Positions 34,533 to 47,140 of a stretch of DNA of 64,000 bases are shown here, in pieces (within the stretch, counting starts at the first letter, position 1; every line of letters begins with the position of its first letter). This stretch comes from Fallopia convolvulus (Eukaryota > Streptophyta > Magnoliopsida > Caryophyllales > Polygonaceae): NCBI GenBank assembly GCA_964016875.1, contig OZ024724.1:42647820-42711819 (forward strand), read 5' to 3'. The notes beneath the pieces were generated by a model, which saw nothing but the letters and a program-made list of their open reading frames with translations, was not told the origin of the DNA and ran no database searches. Both the position numbers and the translations under genes were made by a program.

Positions 34533-36607
34533 TAGGGCTGAGCAGAATTTCCCGATCCGAAAAATCCGTCGATCCGATCCGTATTCATCCATATCCAAAA
34601 TTATCCGTTTAAAATTTATTCGTATCCGATCTGGCTGATTTTTCCGGATACTCGGACCGGATACGGATCGAGGTTTAAGGTAAACAGATATACCCGAAGT
34701 ATCCGGTATATATATTATATATTTTTAAATAGGGAATATAATATTTATATAGTATAGTATATTTATACTCACTAATATATGAATAAAGCATCGGATTGCA
34801 ATGTAGTAGAAACATGGCACTTATCCCAGCCCATTAAAATTTGGAACTAGACCCATACTAGTTGTCCCCGTCGTGCCCTACACAACTATGACTCGATATT
34901 TTTTTAGATATACTATAAAAATGATATTAATAAATAAAAATATAATATAAATAATAATTGTGAATTGGTCATTTATATAAATTGTAAAAAAATATAATTA
35001 TAAATTAAAGATTTTGATAGAAAAATGAAAATAATGGGACATTTAATATGGACTTAACATGTATGTATATTATCAAAAAAAATTACAAGAAAACTATAAT
35101 TGAAAATTACAATTGTAATTTGCAAGATTTGTATGTAAATTATCAAAAAAATCAAAATTGAAAATTCAAAGATATATCATAATTGAAATTTAATGATTTG
35201 GCAACAAAAAGAGATCCTATCTAAAATATCATAATGGGAAAAAATATAGATTAACAAAAAAAAATTGACTTGATTTGTACATAGTTTGTAAAGTCGTAAC
35301 TCATTTTTTCTATATATTCATTATGATTCATTTTTTTAATATCATAACTCATATTGAAAAAGTCAAAGCAATGATAATGTTGTCGAAAATATGTTAAGAT
35401 TATCTCTAGACATATCTATTCTAATTCTTTTTTTTTAGAAAATATGTTAATTGTTAAATTTTCTGTTCAATTTATTCGTTATGTACATATGGTCATATGG
35501 ATCAATAACAATTTATGATTAATTTTTTAATTTAAAAAATATTATAGGATAAGATCTCGGTCTACATTTATGTGAGTTTTTTTAGATTATATTGGAGAGT
35601 TGTTAGGATCATGAAGATATGTTAAAATCTTATCCTATAAAATACATAAAAAATATTCTTATATCAATTTCATGGAAATTAATTTTTACGAACCAGTTTT
35701 TATTTTGCTAGAAAATAGGTTAACTGTTAATTTTGTTGTTCAATAAATTCGTTATGTACTTACATATACGATCATATCATATATATGGATCATTAACAAT
35801 CTATTATTAATTTTCTAGTTTAAAAATACTATAGGGTAAGATCTTGGTATATATTTATGGGAGTTTCTTTGGTAGATTATATTGGAGAGATGTTAGGATC
35901 ATAAAGATATGATAAAAAAATATTCTTACATGTAAATTTCTCGAAATAAGTAACTAAATTTCCAAAAAATATTATTGTAATCCAATATAAAAATGAAAAA
36001 AATGATTGAGATTTGTAGATTTTGTGGCAATATGACGTGTACATAATATATCAGTGACTTGGAAAAAATTTGACATGTGGATTATGACCTGAAATATTTA
36101 TAAAGACGTCTAAATTATAAGAAAATGACACATGTAAAAATCTGAGGTGGTTTAATATAGAATCAACATATACGATCAACATATGGAGAAAATGACACCT
36201 TATTGCTTTTATATATATAGCAGATTATAGCCAACTCTTTTTTTTTATATAAAAACCCTAGACATCCTTCTTTCTCACTCTCAAATCTCATTCCATCATT
36301 CTCATCTCTCGCCTCTCACTCTCAGATTCTAGCCATCATTCTCTAACCTCTCACCCGTAAGCAAAGTGAAGACTGAAGAACGGATATTTTGGGTATCCGC
36401 TGATCCGCCTTATTTTGAATAAAAATGGCAATATTTTACAAAACGGATATTTTTGGTATCCGCTCCCGGATATCCGATCCAATCAGATATTTTTTACCGG
36501 ATATCCGACACACAATGGATTGGATACGAATCGGAATTTTCAGAGAAAAAATTACCTAATATCTGGTATACCAGATCGGATTGGATATATCCGTTTGTTC
36601 ATCCCTA
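34533..36607. mobile_element. Non-autonomous hAT element, about 2.1 kb
   Basis: Ends TAGGGCTGAGCAGA (left) and TAGGGATGAACAAA (right, reverse complement) form imperfect inverted termini of the hAT type, followed inside by ATCCGATCC-rich subterminal repeats. The flanks ATCGTAAG (34525-34532) and ACCGTAAG (36608-36615) are an 8-bp target duplication with one mismatch. The interior is AT-rich without transposase. A 581-bp relative sits at 48970-49550. Confidence 0.85.
35430..35930. repeat. Internal direct repeat inside the hAT element
   Basis: Two copies of about 215 bp (about 35425-35640 and 35705-35925) share GAAAATATGTTAATTGTTAA-like starts, GGATAAGATCTCGGT or GGGTAAGATCTTGGT, and TTATATTGGAGAG. 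They indicate a duplication within the element. Confidence 0.65.
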
Positions 36608-37404
36608 ACCGTAAGAGAAGCAATTCAGTTCAGCACATCAGCATGAAGAAAAAAAAGAATAATTTTTAATAATGATTTTTAATAATACCTATCCGGGCCT
36701 TGCCCGGGGCTTTTTCAAATAAAAAGTATTAATATATTAATTTACATATAATAAGTATTATAATTTAAATAGTAAAAATAATATTATTTTATTATCAATA
36801 TATTATTTTGATATAATGCTATTTTGATAATCATTAAAAGTAGATGCTCTCGACCTGTTAGGACGACTCAAACCTGCACAAAAACCACAACTAATTGACT
36901 CAATTTATTTGTAAATTTTAATGGCACGAAGCAAAACTAAAGTCGAACCAAACTTGATTGAATCTACTCGATTAATTGATTTTAGATTAAGGGAGTAATA
37001 ATTTTTTACTTATTTATTAAGGGATATGTAAAATGTATGCCAATATTATTTTATTTTTTAAAAATGCTCTTTGTAATGTTTATGTAATAATTATAAAAAA
37101 ATGTCGATGCTCATAGCTCATAGGGTTTACTCGAACACGCACAAAAAGCGCAATGTATTGACTCAATCAATCCATAAATTTTAACGACATAAACCCGTAC
37201 TCAACTCGAATATGAAATGACTGAACCTAAACTCAATTGAACTGACCCGATTAATCGGTTTAATAGTAAAGGATCAATAAATTTTATTTATTTATGTGTG
37301 TATCCATAATATAAAAAAATTAACATAATTATGAATAGAAATTTAGTATATTGTAAGATGCAACAAATCCATGCTGAATTACTTAAAAAATTATCATACT
37401 TATT
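36608..37404. other. AT-rich spacer with a CCGGGCAAGG-type hairpin and a local duplication
   Basis: At about 36692-36710 CCGGGCCTTGCCCGGG is a GC-rich palindrome typical of small plant repeat ends. Two diverged copies of a block near 36845-37010 and 37110-37275 share AATTTTAAYGRCA, ACTCAAT and GATTAATYG motifs. No gene was seen. Confidence 0.45.
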
Positions 37405-37535
37405 AGGGTAAACTACATAAAACCATCCCTTATTTTAGCTTGTTTGCAAGAAACCACCCTTTATTTTGGTTTTGACATAAAACCACCCCTTAATTCAGTT
37501 CCGTTTGCATTCAACCACCACCTCCTTTTCATTGT
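37405..37535. mobile_element. Single terminal repeat of the MULE family
   Basis: GGTAAACTACATAAAACCAT and, further in, AAACCACCCCTTAATTCAG and CCGTTTGCATTCAACCACC match the termini of the MULE at 18207-19132. The opposite terminus was not found in the window, so this is a solo end or a truncated element. Confidence 0.7.
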
Positions 37536-38287
37536 TAATTTTTTCTGTTTAAAAGCAAAGATGAAAAAATGTGAATAAAGATTGAATATTTTAAAGATAA
37601 AAAATCTTCTATATTTACATGAATAATACAAAAAGAAAATTCAGGACAAGATAATGTAAGTTTTTTTTTCCAAATTCAATTTAGGCAAGTAATTATCTAG
37701 ATCATGAATTTTTTTTAATTTTTTTATCAAAGTTTGATTAAAATAAATATTTTACATAAATAAATAAAAGGATAAAGATAAAATAATTTTCTTCATTTTT
37801 ATTTAAATTTTGATTTTAATATAAATAGATAGAAAGAAATTTAATTGAAAATATAAATAAAAAATTATTATTTTTAAATATAAGGTGGGGCCAGATTCAA
37901 TGTGGTGACTTCAAAACATAAAATGATTTTCATTATTTTTAAAAAATTCGAATTTAAATTTATTTTCATAGAAATAGATTAAAAGGAATTTAATTGAAAA
38001 ATAAAAATTAATTTTATTAAAAAAAAATTTGGAGCGAGATTTAATGTGGTGACTCGAAAAGCTTTAGCTTTAATATATAGTTATCGATAGATGTTGTACG
38101 GAGTATATTTTATCTATATTGTATGGATAGAAGATAATTAAATATTACATGAACATAGATAAAAATAATGGATAGAGATAAAAAATTATCCAATTTCGTA
38201 GTAAATTGTTAAAAAAAATATTAAATAAGGTGAGTGCATAAAATTGGAAATTCCATAAGGTGATTGAATTACATAATATATAATTAA
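37536..38287. other. AT-rich spacer left of the chromovirus LTR
   Basis: No gene. A tandem duplication of about 130 bp occupies roughly 37790-38060, with copies ending in ATTCAATGTGGTGACTTC and ATTTAATGTGGTGACTCG. The last 100 bp (38180-38287) recur at 63485-63590. Confidence 0.5.
38180..38287. repeat. AT-rich repeat shared with 63485-63590
   Basis: ATAAAATTGGAAATTCCATA and GGTGATTGAATTACATAATA occur here and, with few changes, just right of the large element at 63.5 kb. Here the block directly abuts the chromovirus LTR. Confidence 0.7.
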
Positions 38288-40687
38288 TGTGACACCCCGT
38301 CTTTCCACAGGGAATTACTTGATACTAGACCTTACCAAGTACTACTTAAATGAGTTGATAACAACACTTTAGGATCTTGCAACGCGGGCACGTCGAGAAA
38401 ACTTAATAAAACATCCAACCTTTTATATAGTAAAACTTAGAAAACATAGTTATGCATGCATTCCCGAAAACATAAATATCCAAATCCGACAAAACACTTA
38501 CTAAAATGAATTATTCTAGAAATAACAATAAGTAGGACATAATACTAACTCCAGCATAATAATAATAAAACCAACACTCTAATGTCATAAATAAACTAAA
38601 GTAAACCCGATCCCGCTATGACACGCGCTCTTTACCGCTCCGCCCCGCCATCTAGCCTCGGTTCCTGCACGGTTCCCTGGTTCATACCTGGAACTGAAAA
38701 ATATTCCCCGAAAGGTCAGCTACTAATCTATCAAGTTAGAAAAAATGGGGAATTGCAAGACGTTTCAAAAACAATTTCTAAGGTCAGCATCCAAGTCGAC
38801 AAACGCACTCATAACCCTAAAGGCCAATAGCTAAATTAGTTTGGTTAGTCACATATAGCCACATACACATTCACAAACACAATCTTACAACAATGCAATT
38901 CCTCCATCTCGCAATCCAACCTCCAAGGCGCTCAACCCCGTGCCGAGTGCAGAGGCAAACCCTCTCACTCTACTTCACAATCTCCCTTCTTACCTCGACT
39001 AAGCCTCTACTAGAGCACTTACCAAAACACATAGATAATATTTTTCGTTTTGAAAGGGCACAAGTTTCCCTGTCACATGAACCATACATAGACAACTCTT
39101 CCTCTCCGCCAGCTACGATGGTCGTGCCGGAAACGGTACCAACACAGAGAAAATGTTCGAAAACTTATTTTCGATAAAACCCATTTGAAAACCAATTTGC
39201 ACACATCAGCACGAGCAAGTCCAAAACATTTCAAAAATATATTTGGGACTAGTTCCCAAAACCAATCCTACAACAACGGCACAATATCTAACAAGACATA
39301 AAAGAACCGAGCAAGTCGAAAACGACTTACCTCAAATGAAGGACTTCTGGCAACGAGAAAAGCTAAGAGTCCGAATAAACGAAAAACTCCTAAATACCAT
39401 AACAATAAATTAAGTAACCAAGAAGGCCTAAAGTATAAAGAAATTACCAAGTTAAAAACTGGGCCTGATGCCCACCAGTTAACACTAACTAATCTAAACA
39501 TGAATAACTAAATAAGACTAAAGTACCCGCTATTTAATGCCTACACAAAAGCATAACTATATAGTCTAAGTTTCTACTATACTACTTAACTAATCCTAAT
39601 AGAACATTAATCTAACACTTTAATATATATAAAAGGAAATTAATAAAACAAGACCCCACCCATCCTACGAAACTTTCCATCTACAAAATACTAACCAATC
39701 TCCAAAGCCAAACTAGAATCCTAATCAACGAAAGCTAAGTGAATTGCATGATCACCAATTAATTAACAACGATCAAGTTCCTTAATTAAAATTGCATAGT
39801 TACTACTCAAGATCTTAATTACCTTTTACCCATTAATTACCGGCTACAACCACCACTACTAACCAGCCTAGTAGAACACGTTCAACAACTACCCTACGTT
39901 AACTAATAAACCCAACATGACAACTATCGATCAAACTAGAGCGAATCATCCACCCACTTGACCCCGATCCCGAGTTCTTGCATCAAACTCCTGACCCGAG
40001 CCCCAACTTAGCGCGACAAAAGAAAGGAGAAAGGCGTACCGCGGCAACGGTGACAGAGATCCAATCCGACGGCTTGCTGCTCTGAGAAGAACACGATGTC
40101 GGTGATTGGAGACGGCGAGTGAACTCCGATTTGTGCACGGCTCCACCAACGAGATGGCATGAAGGAGATGATGAGTTACACCAGCAAGCACAAGGCGATC
40201 ATAAGGAAGAAAGGCGACGAGTGGAGCGATCGGAAAATGCAATTGACGATGGCAGAGTGACGTGCAACTGCTGCCAGAGTACACATCTGTCGGCGATCTA
40301 AAAGAGAGAAGGTCCTAGTTTTTGGTGTATGTAGGAAGACGTCCTAATCTTTTGGCTTAGGGAGGCTGATCACGATTAAGAGATCAGAACAAAATGGGGT
40401 CTATGATAACTAATCAGATTAAGCTAATCTTAAAGGGATTTAAGTGGAATAAAAGAATTAAGGATGTGATGAAAGGATAAGATCGAATTTAAATTGATAA
40501 AAAAAAGTATGTAACTACAATTAGTTAAATTGATAAGTTTTCGTATAAATTGAAAACAAGGGTATTTCTATAACGGATTATAATAAATATTTAACTCATC
40601 TGGCTTGCTTGCGAGTCAAGAATGGTTACTTGTAATCCAAGAACTCGTTTTTCCGACTTAGAGTGAAAACGAAACCCGAATATTACA
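38288..40687 (-). repeat. 3' LTR of the chromovirus
   Basis: 2400 bp. In plus orientation it starts TGTGACACCCC and ends CGAATATTACA; in minus orientation it starts TGTAATATTCGGG. It aligns along its length with the solo LTR at 60581-63210: both carry ATGACACGCGCTCTTTACCG and ACCAACACAGAGAAAA. Confidence 0.82.
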
Positions 40688-40703
40688 TACTACCCCCCTT
40701 AAG
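40688..40703 (-). other. Polypurine tract of the chromovirus
   Basis: Minus-strand CTTAAGGGGGGTAGTA ends exactly where the LTR starts with TGTAATATT, the position of a plus-strand primer in an LTR element. Confidence 0.75.
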
Positions 40704-43300
40704 AAAGTTTCGTCCCGAAACTTTTTTACCACGATGTCCCGAGGTTTCACAACCTCTCCCCTTAAAAGGTTCATCCTCGAACCTAAATTTATTGATAACG
40801 ATATACACAATTACCACCAAACATCCAAAATTTGAAACACGATAACCAAACAATCAAACAGTCGAGAAAACGACAATCACACAAACAAACATCGGATCTT
40901 CAACCTCGCTAACTACTAGACCTCCCCTAAAACATATCTACTAAACCCGAGTAGAGCTTTGGTAATTCTCTCTCATCCTAGACTCGATCTCCCAAGTGGC
41001 CTCCTTGACTCCCCATCGAGACCATTGAATTAGCACCAAAGGAATCTCCTTGTTCCGCAACCTCTTCATTCGTCAGTCCAAAATCTTCAACGGCTACTCC
41101 CGGAAAGTATGATCTTGTTCTACCTTCAATTCCTCGGGGTTGAGCCTCTAACTAGGCTCAGGCACATACTATCTCGACTGAGGCACGTGAAACATGTGGT
41201 GAAGTTCGTTCATGGCGGGTGCAAAAGCTAGCATGTAAGCTAACTTGCATAGTCTCTCGATAATCTCAATCGTCCCAACGTACTAGGGTCTAAAATCCCC
41301 CTTCACTCCAAACCTCTTGACTCTGTGAGTCGGTGACAATCTCAACTATACATTTGCACATATCTCAAACTCTAATGGCCATCATTTCTTGTCCGCATAA
41401 GACTTCTGGCGATTCTACGGTAGCTAACACGCGCTCCCAAAACAAGACATGCTAATTGCTACTATACGAAACTCCATTAATTCCAGTTGATCTAACCAGT
41501 TGCCTCCTAGGCCATCACACAACGACATCCCCTCTAGCATCTGAACCGTCTTCACATACTAGCCCACTAATTGCGAGTAGTAAGTACTCGTGTAGTGCGA
41601 TCTTGACCCATTGCTCCGTGCCCTTACATCCAAAATCTAACCATGAATCTCCCTTTTTTTAATGTTAACATCATCTTGTGCACTCCAGGCTGTCATTTTG
41701 GTTCTCAAAACCCTGCATGTGTCTTATCGCTAGTAAATTTTCTCCGCCTAGAAGACTGATTTTCTCTCTTAAATGTCTTACCCATAGTACCCTTGAACTA
41801 CTTCTATGGTTCTTTTCCTTTATCCAATTTTCCAGTAAGTGTGGATCATTTGAGTGAAACAACATCCGCATGTGAGTCATATTCAACTAACATTTCAAGA
41901 TACCTAACGTCTTTTGTCATTAAATCTAGACAACACACTTCGACTATTATCCTTGTAATGCCTTTTTCATTAATCTCTTTCCTCAATATCACTAAAGTTC
42001 CAAGTCACGGTCTTCAAATAGCTTGAGCCATTCTTGCATCTTATGCATCAACTTTTACTTATGAATGCATTCCTTAGTCGATGTTTGTCTATCCAAACTT
42101 AGCATATACCGTTTGTTTGTGTCCAATACCTTGGGTTTGGTCACCCGTTCCTTTTCTTGATTCTGCTCGCATGGCTCCAACTACTTTATCTCTCCAGATA
42201 TAAAAGTGATTACTCAACCCTTTCCATCGTGACACACCTCTTATGGCTTTGAGGCGTTATTTAAAATTTGTATATCTCTCATGATCTTGTGATATAGGCG
42301 GTTTGAGTATACAAGTCACACTAGCCTTCAATTAGTCACAACTCTCTTGGTAACCTACCTTCCAAGCGATTTCCTTAATTGCACTTAATTTGGTCATTGT
42401 TGGTTTAGACTAGAATTCTTCCTTCTACCCCACCGAAAGTTTAATTTTAATTCCATATGTTTTATGACGCATTCTTGTTTCAAACGATACTTCTATGATA
42501 TTATAACATTGATTCTCTCTAGAAAGTCACATGTTCACAACATGCTCCTCGTTTATCCGGAAACATACTCCATGAGCCTTACACACCACTAATATTGTTA
42601 AATCATCAATGCAGTCTCAACGAGGGAAGCTTGCTCTTCCAGGTCCAGTAGTAGACAAAGATATCATTGATAAATGTCCCTACATTCGGTCCGATTAGTC
42701 GATAAATGTCCTTGCACAATAACTTCACACACCCTATTGGAAATTAGTTAACTTCACAAAATTCTTTACCATACAATGCTCGTGTAACATGCATTTATAT
42801 TTTGGGCATCCTCTTCTCAAGTCCTCAACTGAAACTAACTCACCATTTAACCAAATCTAGAGAATTGCCAAACTTCACTATGATCAATCCGCCCGAGCGA
42901 TGTTTCATGACAACAAATTTTTAACCCTAATGTTAAGTTCAACTTCTTATGAACCAAACCAAACCTCTTACAGAGGAGGACTCAGTGCATTTACTCCTTC
43001 TCCATTAGCTCCATTACTCAAGTATTCAATTCCAACGTCATGATTTGGTCCAAGCACTAAGAAACCTGCTTGAGCAGTCTAATCCTTGACTCGAAGTAAC
43101 TAGCATGATTTACTCATCATTGGATTTGTAGTGTTGACAACCCCCCATGAAAACATCTTCAAATGCTCACATGACTTAGATATCCAGAATCACATTCAAT
43201 ACTTGACTTGCAGTGAACTTGTCTCAACTAACCAATACAATCCACGTTCAACAACATAGATAACTTCTCCTCATGTCGAGGATCATATCCTTAGCTCCCC

Positions 43301-43979
43301 CTGGATGGATCCCTTCTTACCATTATCCTTGTATTATTGTCGGTACCCAAAAAGGTCTTTATCCTCCGTTGTCCAATTCGCTCCTAAAGCTCTTTATTAC
43401 TTGATCCCTATGCTTCGTTTGGTTAAGTTACCAGTCTAGGCCTCCTTTCAAGGACTAGTCATTGTTAATTTCTCCTTCCAGGTAACTACTCATTAAGATT
43501 TGATGACCCACAACAAAACACTTCCACACATCCATGTTTAACTCAAACTAGATCCAAACAATTCCTTCTCTCTTTATGATGCTAACTCGTATTCCAGTCA
43601 GCCTAGACACTTAATGAAGGTGAGTTCTCAACTACATGTTTCCAGGTCATGGTCTTAGTTTAATTGCATCTCCCATGAACAAACTGGGTTTAGTTGTCGT
43701 GACTATTTTTGTTTTAACTCTGTCTTCCTTTACTTGATAGTGCAATACTATGGTTACTACTTTCTTAAGAATCATTCATAAAACTTCCTTATTACTTGGC
43801 TCTAACTCCACTATCCATCAATATCTTACTAACTTCGCATGTTTTTCATGTGGCACTTCCCAATCTTCCTCTTCTCATGCAAGCATGAACCATCGTATTC
43901 TTTAGCCAAAGGTATCCGCGAGGTATCCGTGTCTCATTTTTCGATAACTTTGCCAACGGTGATTTCCATGAGAATTCAT
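43301..43979. other. Unassigned sequence between two retroelement remnants
   Basis: May be further chromovirus interior too decayed to read. No frame with recognisable similarity. Confidence 0.3.
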
Positions 43980-46270
43980 GTGATGTGACCCTAGGGTCAC
44001 ATGGGGTGTATCTATGTTCGAAACGCCCGGATCTTCTTCGACGGATAGTAACGGGATAAATACAAGACCACAAAGTGGACTCGCGGGCCTCTAATGCTCG
44101 TCGGAATGAGGGTGGGGCGAGGCAAAGGGATAGAACGTCGGCCCACGTATGGACTCGACAACGGAACCGGGGTGACGTCGGGACAAATAAGGAGGAATCT
44201 CACTCTACTTTAACTTGGCTTAATTTGACGTAAATAATACAAGAGGGCGTGGCTCCTTTATATAGAGAAGGCCACACAAAACCCTAGAAGCTAGTTGCGA
44301 GTGGACTAGGGTTAGCAACATGCTAGGCCCAACATCCAAGCCCATCATACTACTAAATATAGAAAGGTGCAACAAACCCTAATGGGCCTTATTCTACCAT
44401 AATGGGCCAACCTCTTAAGCATAAGAGAGCACACGCCTAAAATAGTAAAGACGGAATGTAAATGACGGAAATAGAATTATAATAGAATAAGAGTCGTTGT
44501 ACGAATGGGCGCTCAAGTGAGAATTAAGAATAAATCTCACTCGTCCATTCCAATAAATTAGCGCCCCTGATTAAACATTCATTAAAAAGGATAAAATACG
44601 GCACGGGCGAATTTTTCCCGTATTATTCGCGTATTTAATAAAATACGGCACGAGCGAATTTTTCCCGTATTATTCACGTATTTTTGGAAAAATACGCTTT
44701 TATGAGACACGCCCAGTTTGTTCATCAGAAATAGCGATTTGTTCATCAATATTCACCATTTGTTCATCAATACTAACTCATTGTGCATCGAGTTTTTGAT
44801 AACATTGTTCATCGATTTTGAACTTTTTAATTTTTAGTTTTATTTTTTAACCTTATTTATGTGTATCAATACAATATTATCTAGTTTTTGATGCACATAT
44901 AATTAGTTTCGATATACCTATATTTGTTCATTGATATACTACTATTTGTTTATTGATATAACCTTGTTTGTTCATTGATATATCATTATTTGTTCATTGG
45001 TATACCATTATTTGTTCATTGGTATACCATTATTTGTTCTTTGATATACTCTTTTTTGTTCATTGGTATACCATTGTTTGTTCATTGATATACCCTATTT
45101 GTTCATTGATATAACTTTTTTGTTTATTGATCTAACCTTTGTTTGTGAATTGAAATAAACTTATGTTTATGTGTCAATGCCACCAACTTGTACATTTAGG
45201 ACTATTAATATCATCAACTTGTACATTTAGGACTATCTATTTGTGTATTTTTTGCATTTATTTTGTGCTTTGAGGCTATCTTGAATGCAAAGGATAATAC
45301 GAATGAAGTGCTTCAAGGCTAACTTGTCAATACGAATGAAGTACTCAATATAGTACCAAAATAAGATAAGTTTGTTGTAGAAACTTGAATGCAAATGATA
45401 ATAGATAAAGAATCTGACTTTGCAATAATATAGTGTATGCTAAAAGAACGAGATAGTAACAAATCGAAGAGGAATGCTTGTGCCTTATTTAGCTATGAAC
45501 AAATTGATGTTATTAATGAACAAATATGCATATAGCAATGAACAAATTGAGGTTACTAGTGAACAAATATGCATCTAACAATGAACAATTATGTGAAAAA
45601 GGCAATGAACAAATATGCATAAACCAATGAACAAATTGATGTTACTAATGAACAAATATGCACAAAACGATGAACAAATATGCCAAAATCAATGAACAAA
45701 TATGCCAAAACCAATGAACAAAATCACAATGTTGATGAAGATATTGCATGCAATTTTGATACACATTTGTTCATTTTTTATGTACAAACAATAGATTTTT
45801 GATGCACAAGCAATACTTTATTTATGCACAAAATCACAGTTTTGATGAACAAATCCACATTATTGATGAACAAATCCACATTATTGGTGAACAAATCCAC
45901 ACTATTTATGCACAAGGCTTTACTGTGCTGTTTTTTCCCCTTTTAAGTGAAATGATCAACGCCATTTTTCTTCATCCAACGACTCTTGTTCTTTCTTATT
46001 TCGCACATGGGCGCCCATTCGCACCTGAACCAGACTCATAATAATAAATAATACATAAATAGACTATGTCCTAATCCAAGGGGGTCTCCAAGGCCTAGGA
46101 CGTCTCGGGTTCGTAGGAGCTGGATCCGAGCTAGGGCAGAGTCGCATCATTCTCCCCCGCTTAGCTTCGAAGCATCCTCGCTTCGACGTGGATCGGACAA
46201 GGGAAGAAGGCGACGATCTCAGTAAAGCCTTGCCATCGACATTGATAGTCTCTAATAAATATGGTGTCGA
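43980..46270 (-). mobile_element. Gypsy 3' LTR remnant (TGATGCGAC family), split by a foldback-like element
   Basis: A minus-strand polypurine tract GCGGGGGAGAA (near 46150-46160) precedes TGATGCGAC at 46149; the other end is TGATGTGACC at 43980. LTR sequence with a TATATAGAG promoter-like motif near 44250-44260 lies at 43980-44492 and continues at 46042-46149. Between them is an inserted element. The short coding-like stretch above 46150 resembles the end of gypsy pol. The LTR family is related to the LTR at 20998-22024, which has the same inverted ends. Confidence 0.6.
44493..46041. mobile_element. Foldback-like element with mirrored TTTGTTCAT / ATGAACAAA arrays
   Basis: The outer ends are inverted: GAATGGGCGCTCAAGTGAGA on the left against GAATGGGCGCCCATGTGCGA from the right, reverse complemented. 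The left half (44715-45140) carries many degenerate TTTGTTCATTGATATA units; the right half (about 45485-45910) carries the same motif inverted, as AATGAACAAATATGC. The whole could fold into a long imperfect hairpin. No coding sequence. Flanks are AT-rich, so the target duplication is uncertain. Related ends occur at 22460-22570 and 63903-64000. Confidence 0.7.
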
Positions 46271-46910
46271 CAACTTTTTTAATTCCTATGAGTTGTCCAA
46301 TTACATCTGCAAAATTAAAAAATTTAACTTAAATCATAATATAAAAAACATATCTTATTTTTATTGATGAGATAAATCATAATAACCAAACAAAACTTAT
46401 AAAACTTACCAACTAAGTATTTTTCATGAAGAGATTTTGTGTTGATCTTATCAAAATCAACAAATTAAAGTCAAAAGCAGTACGTGGCATAGAATTGTGT
46501 TCTATTATTTCGACATTTGTGCTCTTGAAAAAAAAGAATTTTGTTAGGAAGATGTGTAGGACGAAAATAAGAAAATGTCATCTTCTCCAATATGTAAACA
46601 TCTGTTAGCGACTGACGTATACATAAAAGCATTAATTTTATGTCCCTGCAAAAGCACACAGAAAAACAATTAATACTTATTATACATATTAGAGTAGATA
46701 AATCACGTTAGAAGAAAACTATTTGCAAAATCATGAATTCAAAAAAAGAAATAAAACCTTCTCATCTACAAAGATCATCTCTTTGCCAATAATTTGAGTC
46801 TTAGCATGAAAGTTGGTAGCATCCCACATATGTATGCAGCGAACACGTAATTTTCAATTTGTCTTCTTTTTCATATCCAATTTATCAATAAAATTGATAG
46901 TAATAGTCAT
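46240..46910 (-). pseudogene. RPA70-like OB-fold (DUF223) gene remnant
   Basis: Three exon-like blocks with splice signals read on the minus strand. Block A (about 46756-46860) gives KLRVRCIHMWDATNF, then IGKEMIFVDEK before a donor. Block B (about 46415-46645) starts after TTTTGCAG with GHKINAF and ends FVDFDKINTKSLHEKYLV before GTAAG. Block C (about 46240-46310) starts after TTTTGCAG with DVIGQLIGIKKV. This is the layout of the first OB-fold of plant replication protein A 70 kDa subunits and the many DUF223 copies linked to Helitrons. An internal stop and frame breaks are present in block B. The remnant runs directly into gypsy-derived sequence at about 46250. No helicase or other Helitron mark was seen. 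Confidence 0.62.
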
Positions 46911-47135
46911 TGCTCACTAGAAGAAAAAACATTTATTTAGAAAACTTATACATAGTTTAATACTATAATAACAACAATTATAGTAATAAGAACAACTATT
47001 AGGATTAAAATAAAACAAATCAATTTCAACCAAAAAAATAAAACAAATCAATATTAAAAATTCGAAGCATACGTATCATGTGGAATCATGTGCCAAACAA
47101 TCAGGATAATCATCATATTAACACTTTTAAGGAAG
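46911..47135. other. AT-rich flank of the large LTR element
   Basis: No feature recognised; ends in the CAAAC target duplication. Confidence 0.35.
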
Positions 47136-47140
47136 CAAAC

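Larger units (their letters stand above)
38288..43300 (-). mobile_element. Degraded Ty3 chromovirus, 3' half with 3' LTR
   Basis: The LTR (38288-40687) is preceded in minus orientation by a polypurine tract and by decayed pol. Near 40930-41370 a chromodomain-type tail is readable despite stops: GVKGDFRP, YVGTIEIIERLCKLAYMLA, NPEELKVEQDHTFRE, IPLVLIQWSRWGVKEATWEIE. Near 41480-41580 a worn integrase end appears, and near 42650-42700 TFINDIFVYYW resembles the RT active-site block. The 5' half is absent or too decayed, and the right limit is approximate. Confidence 0.72.
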
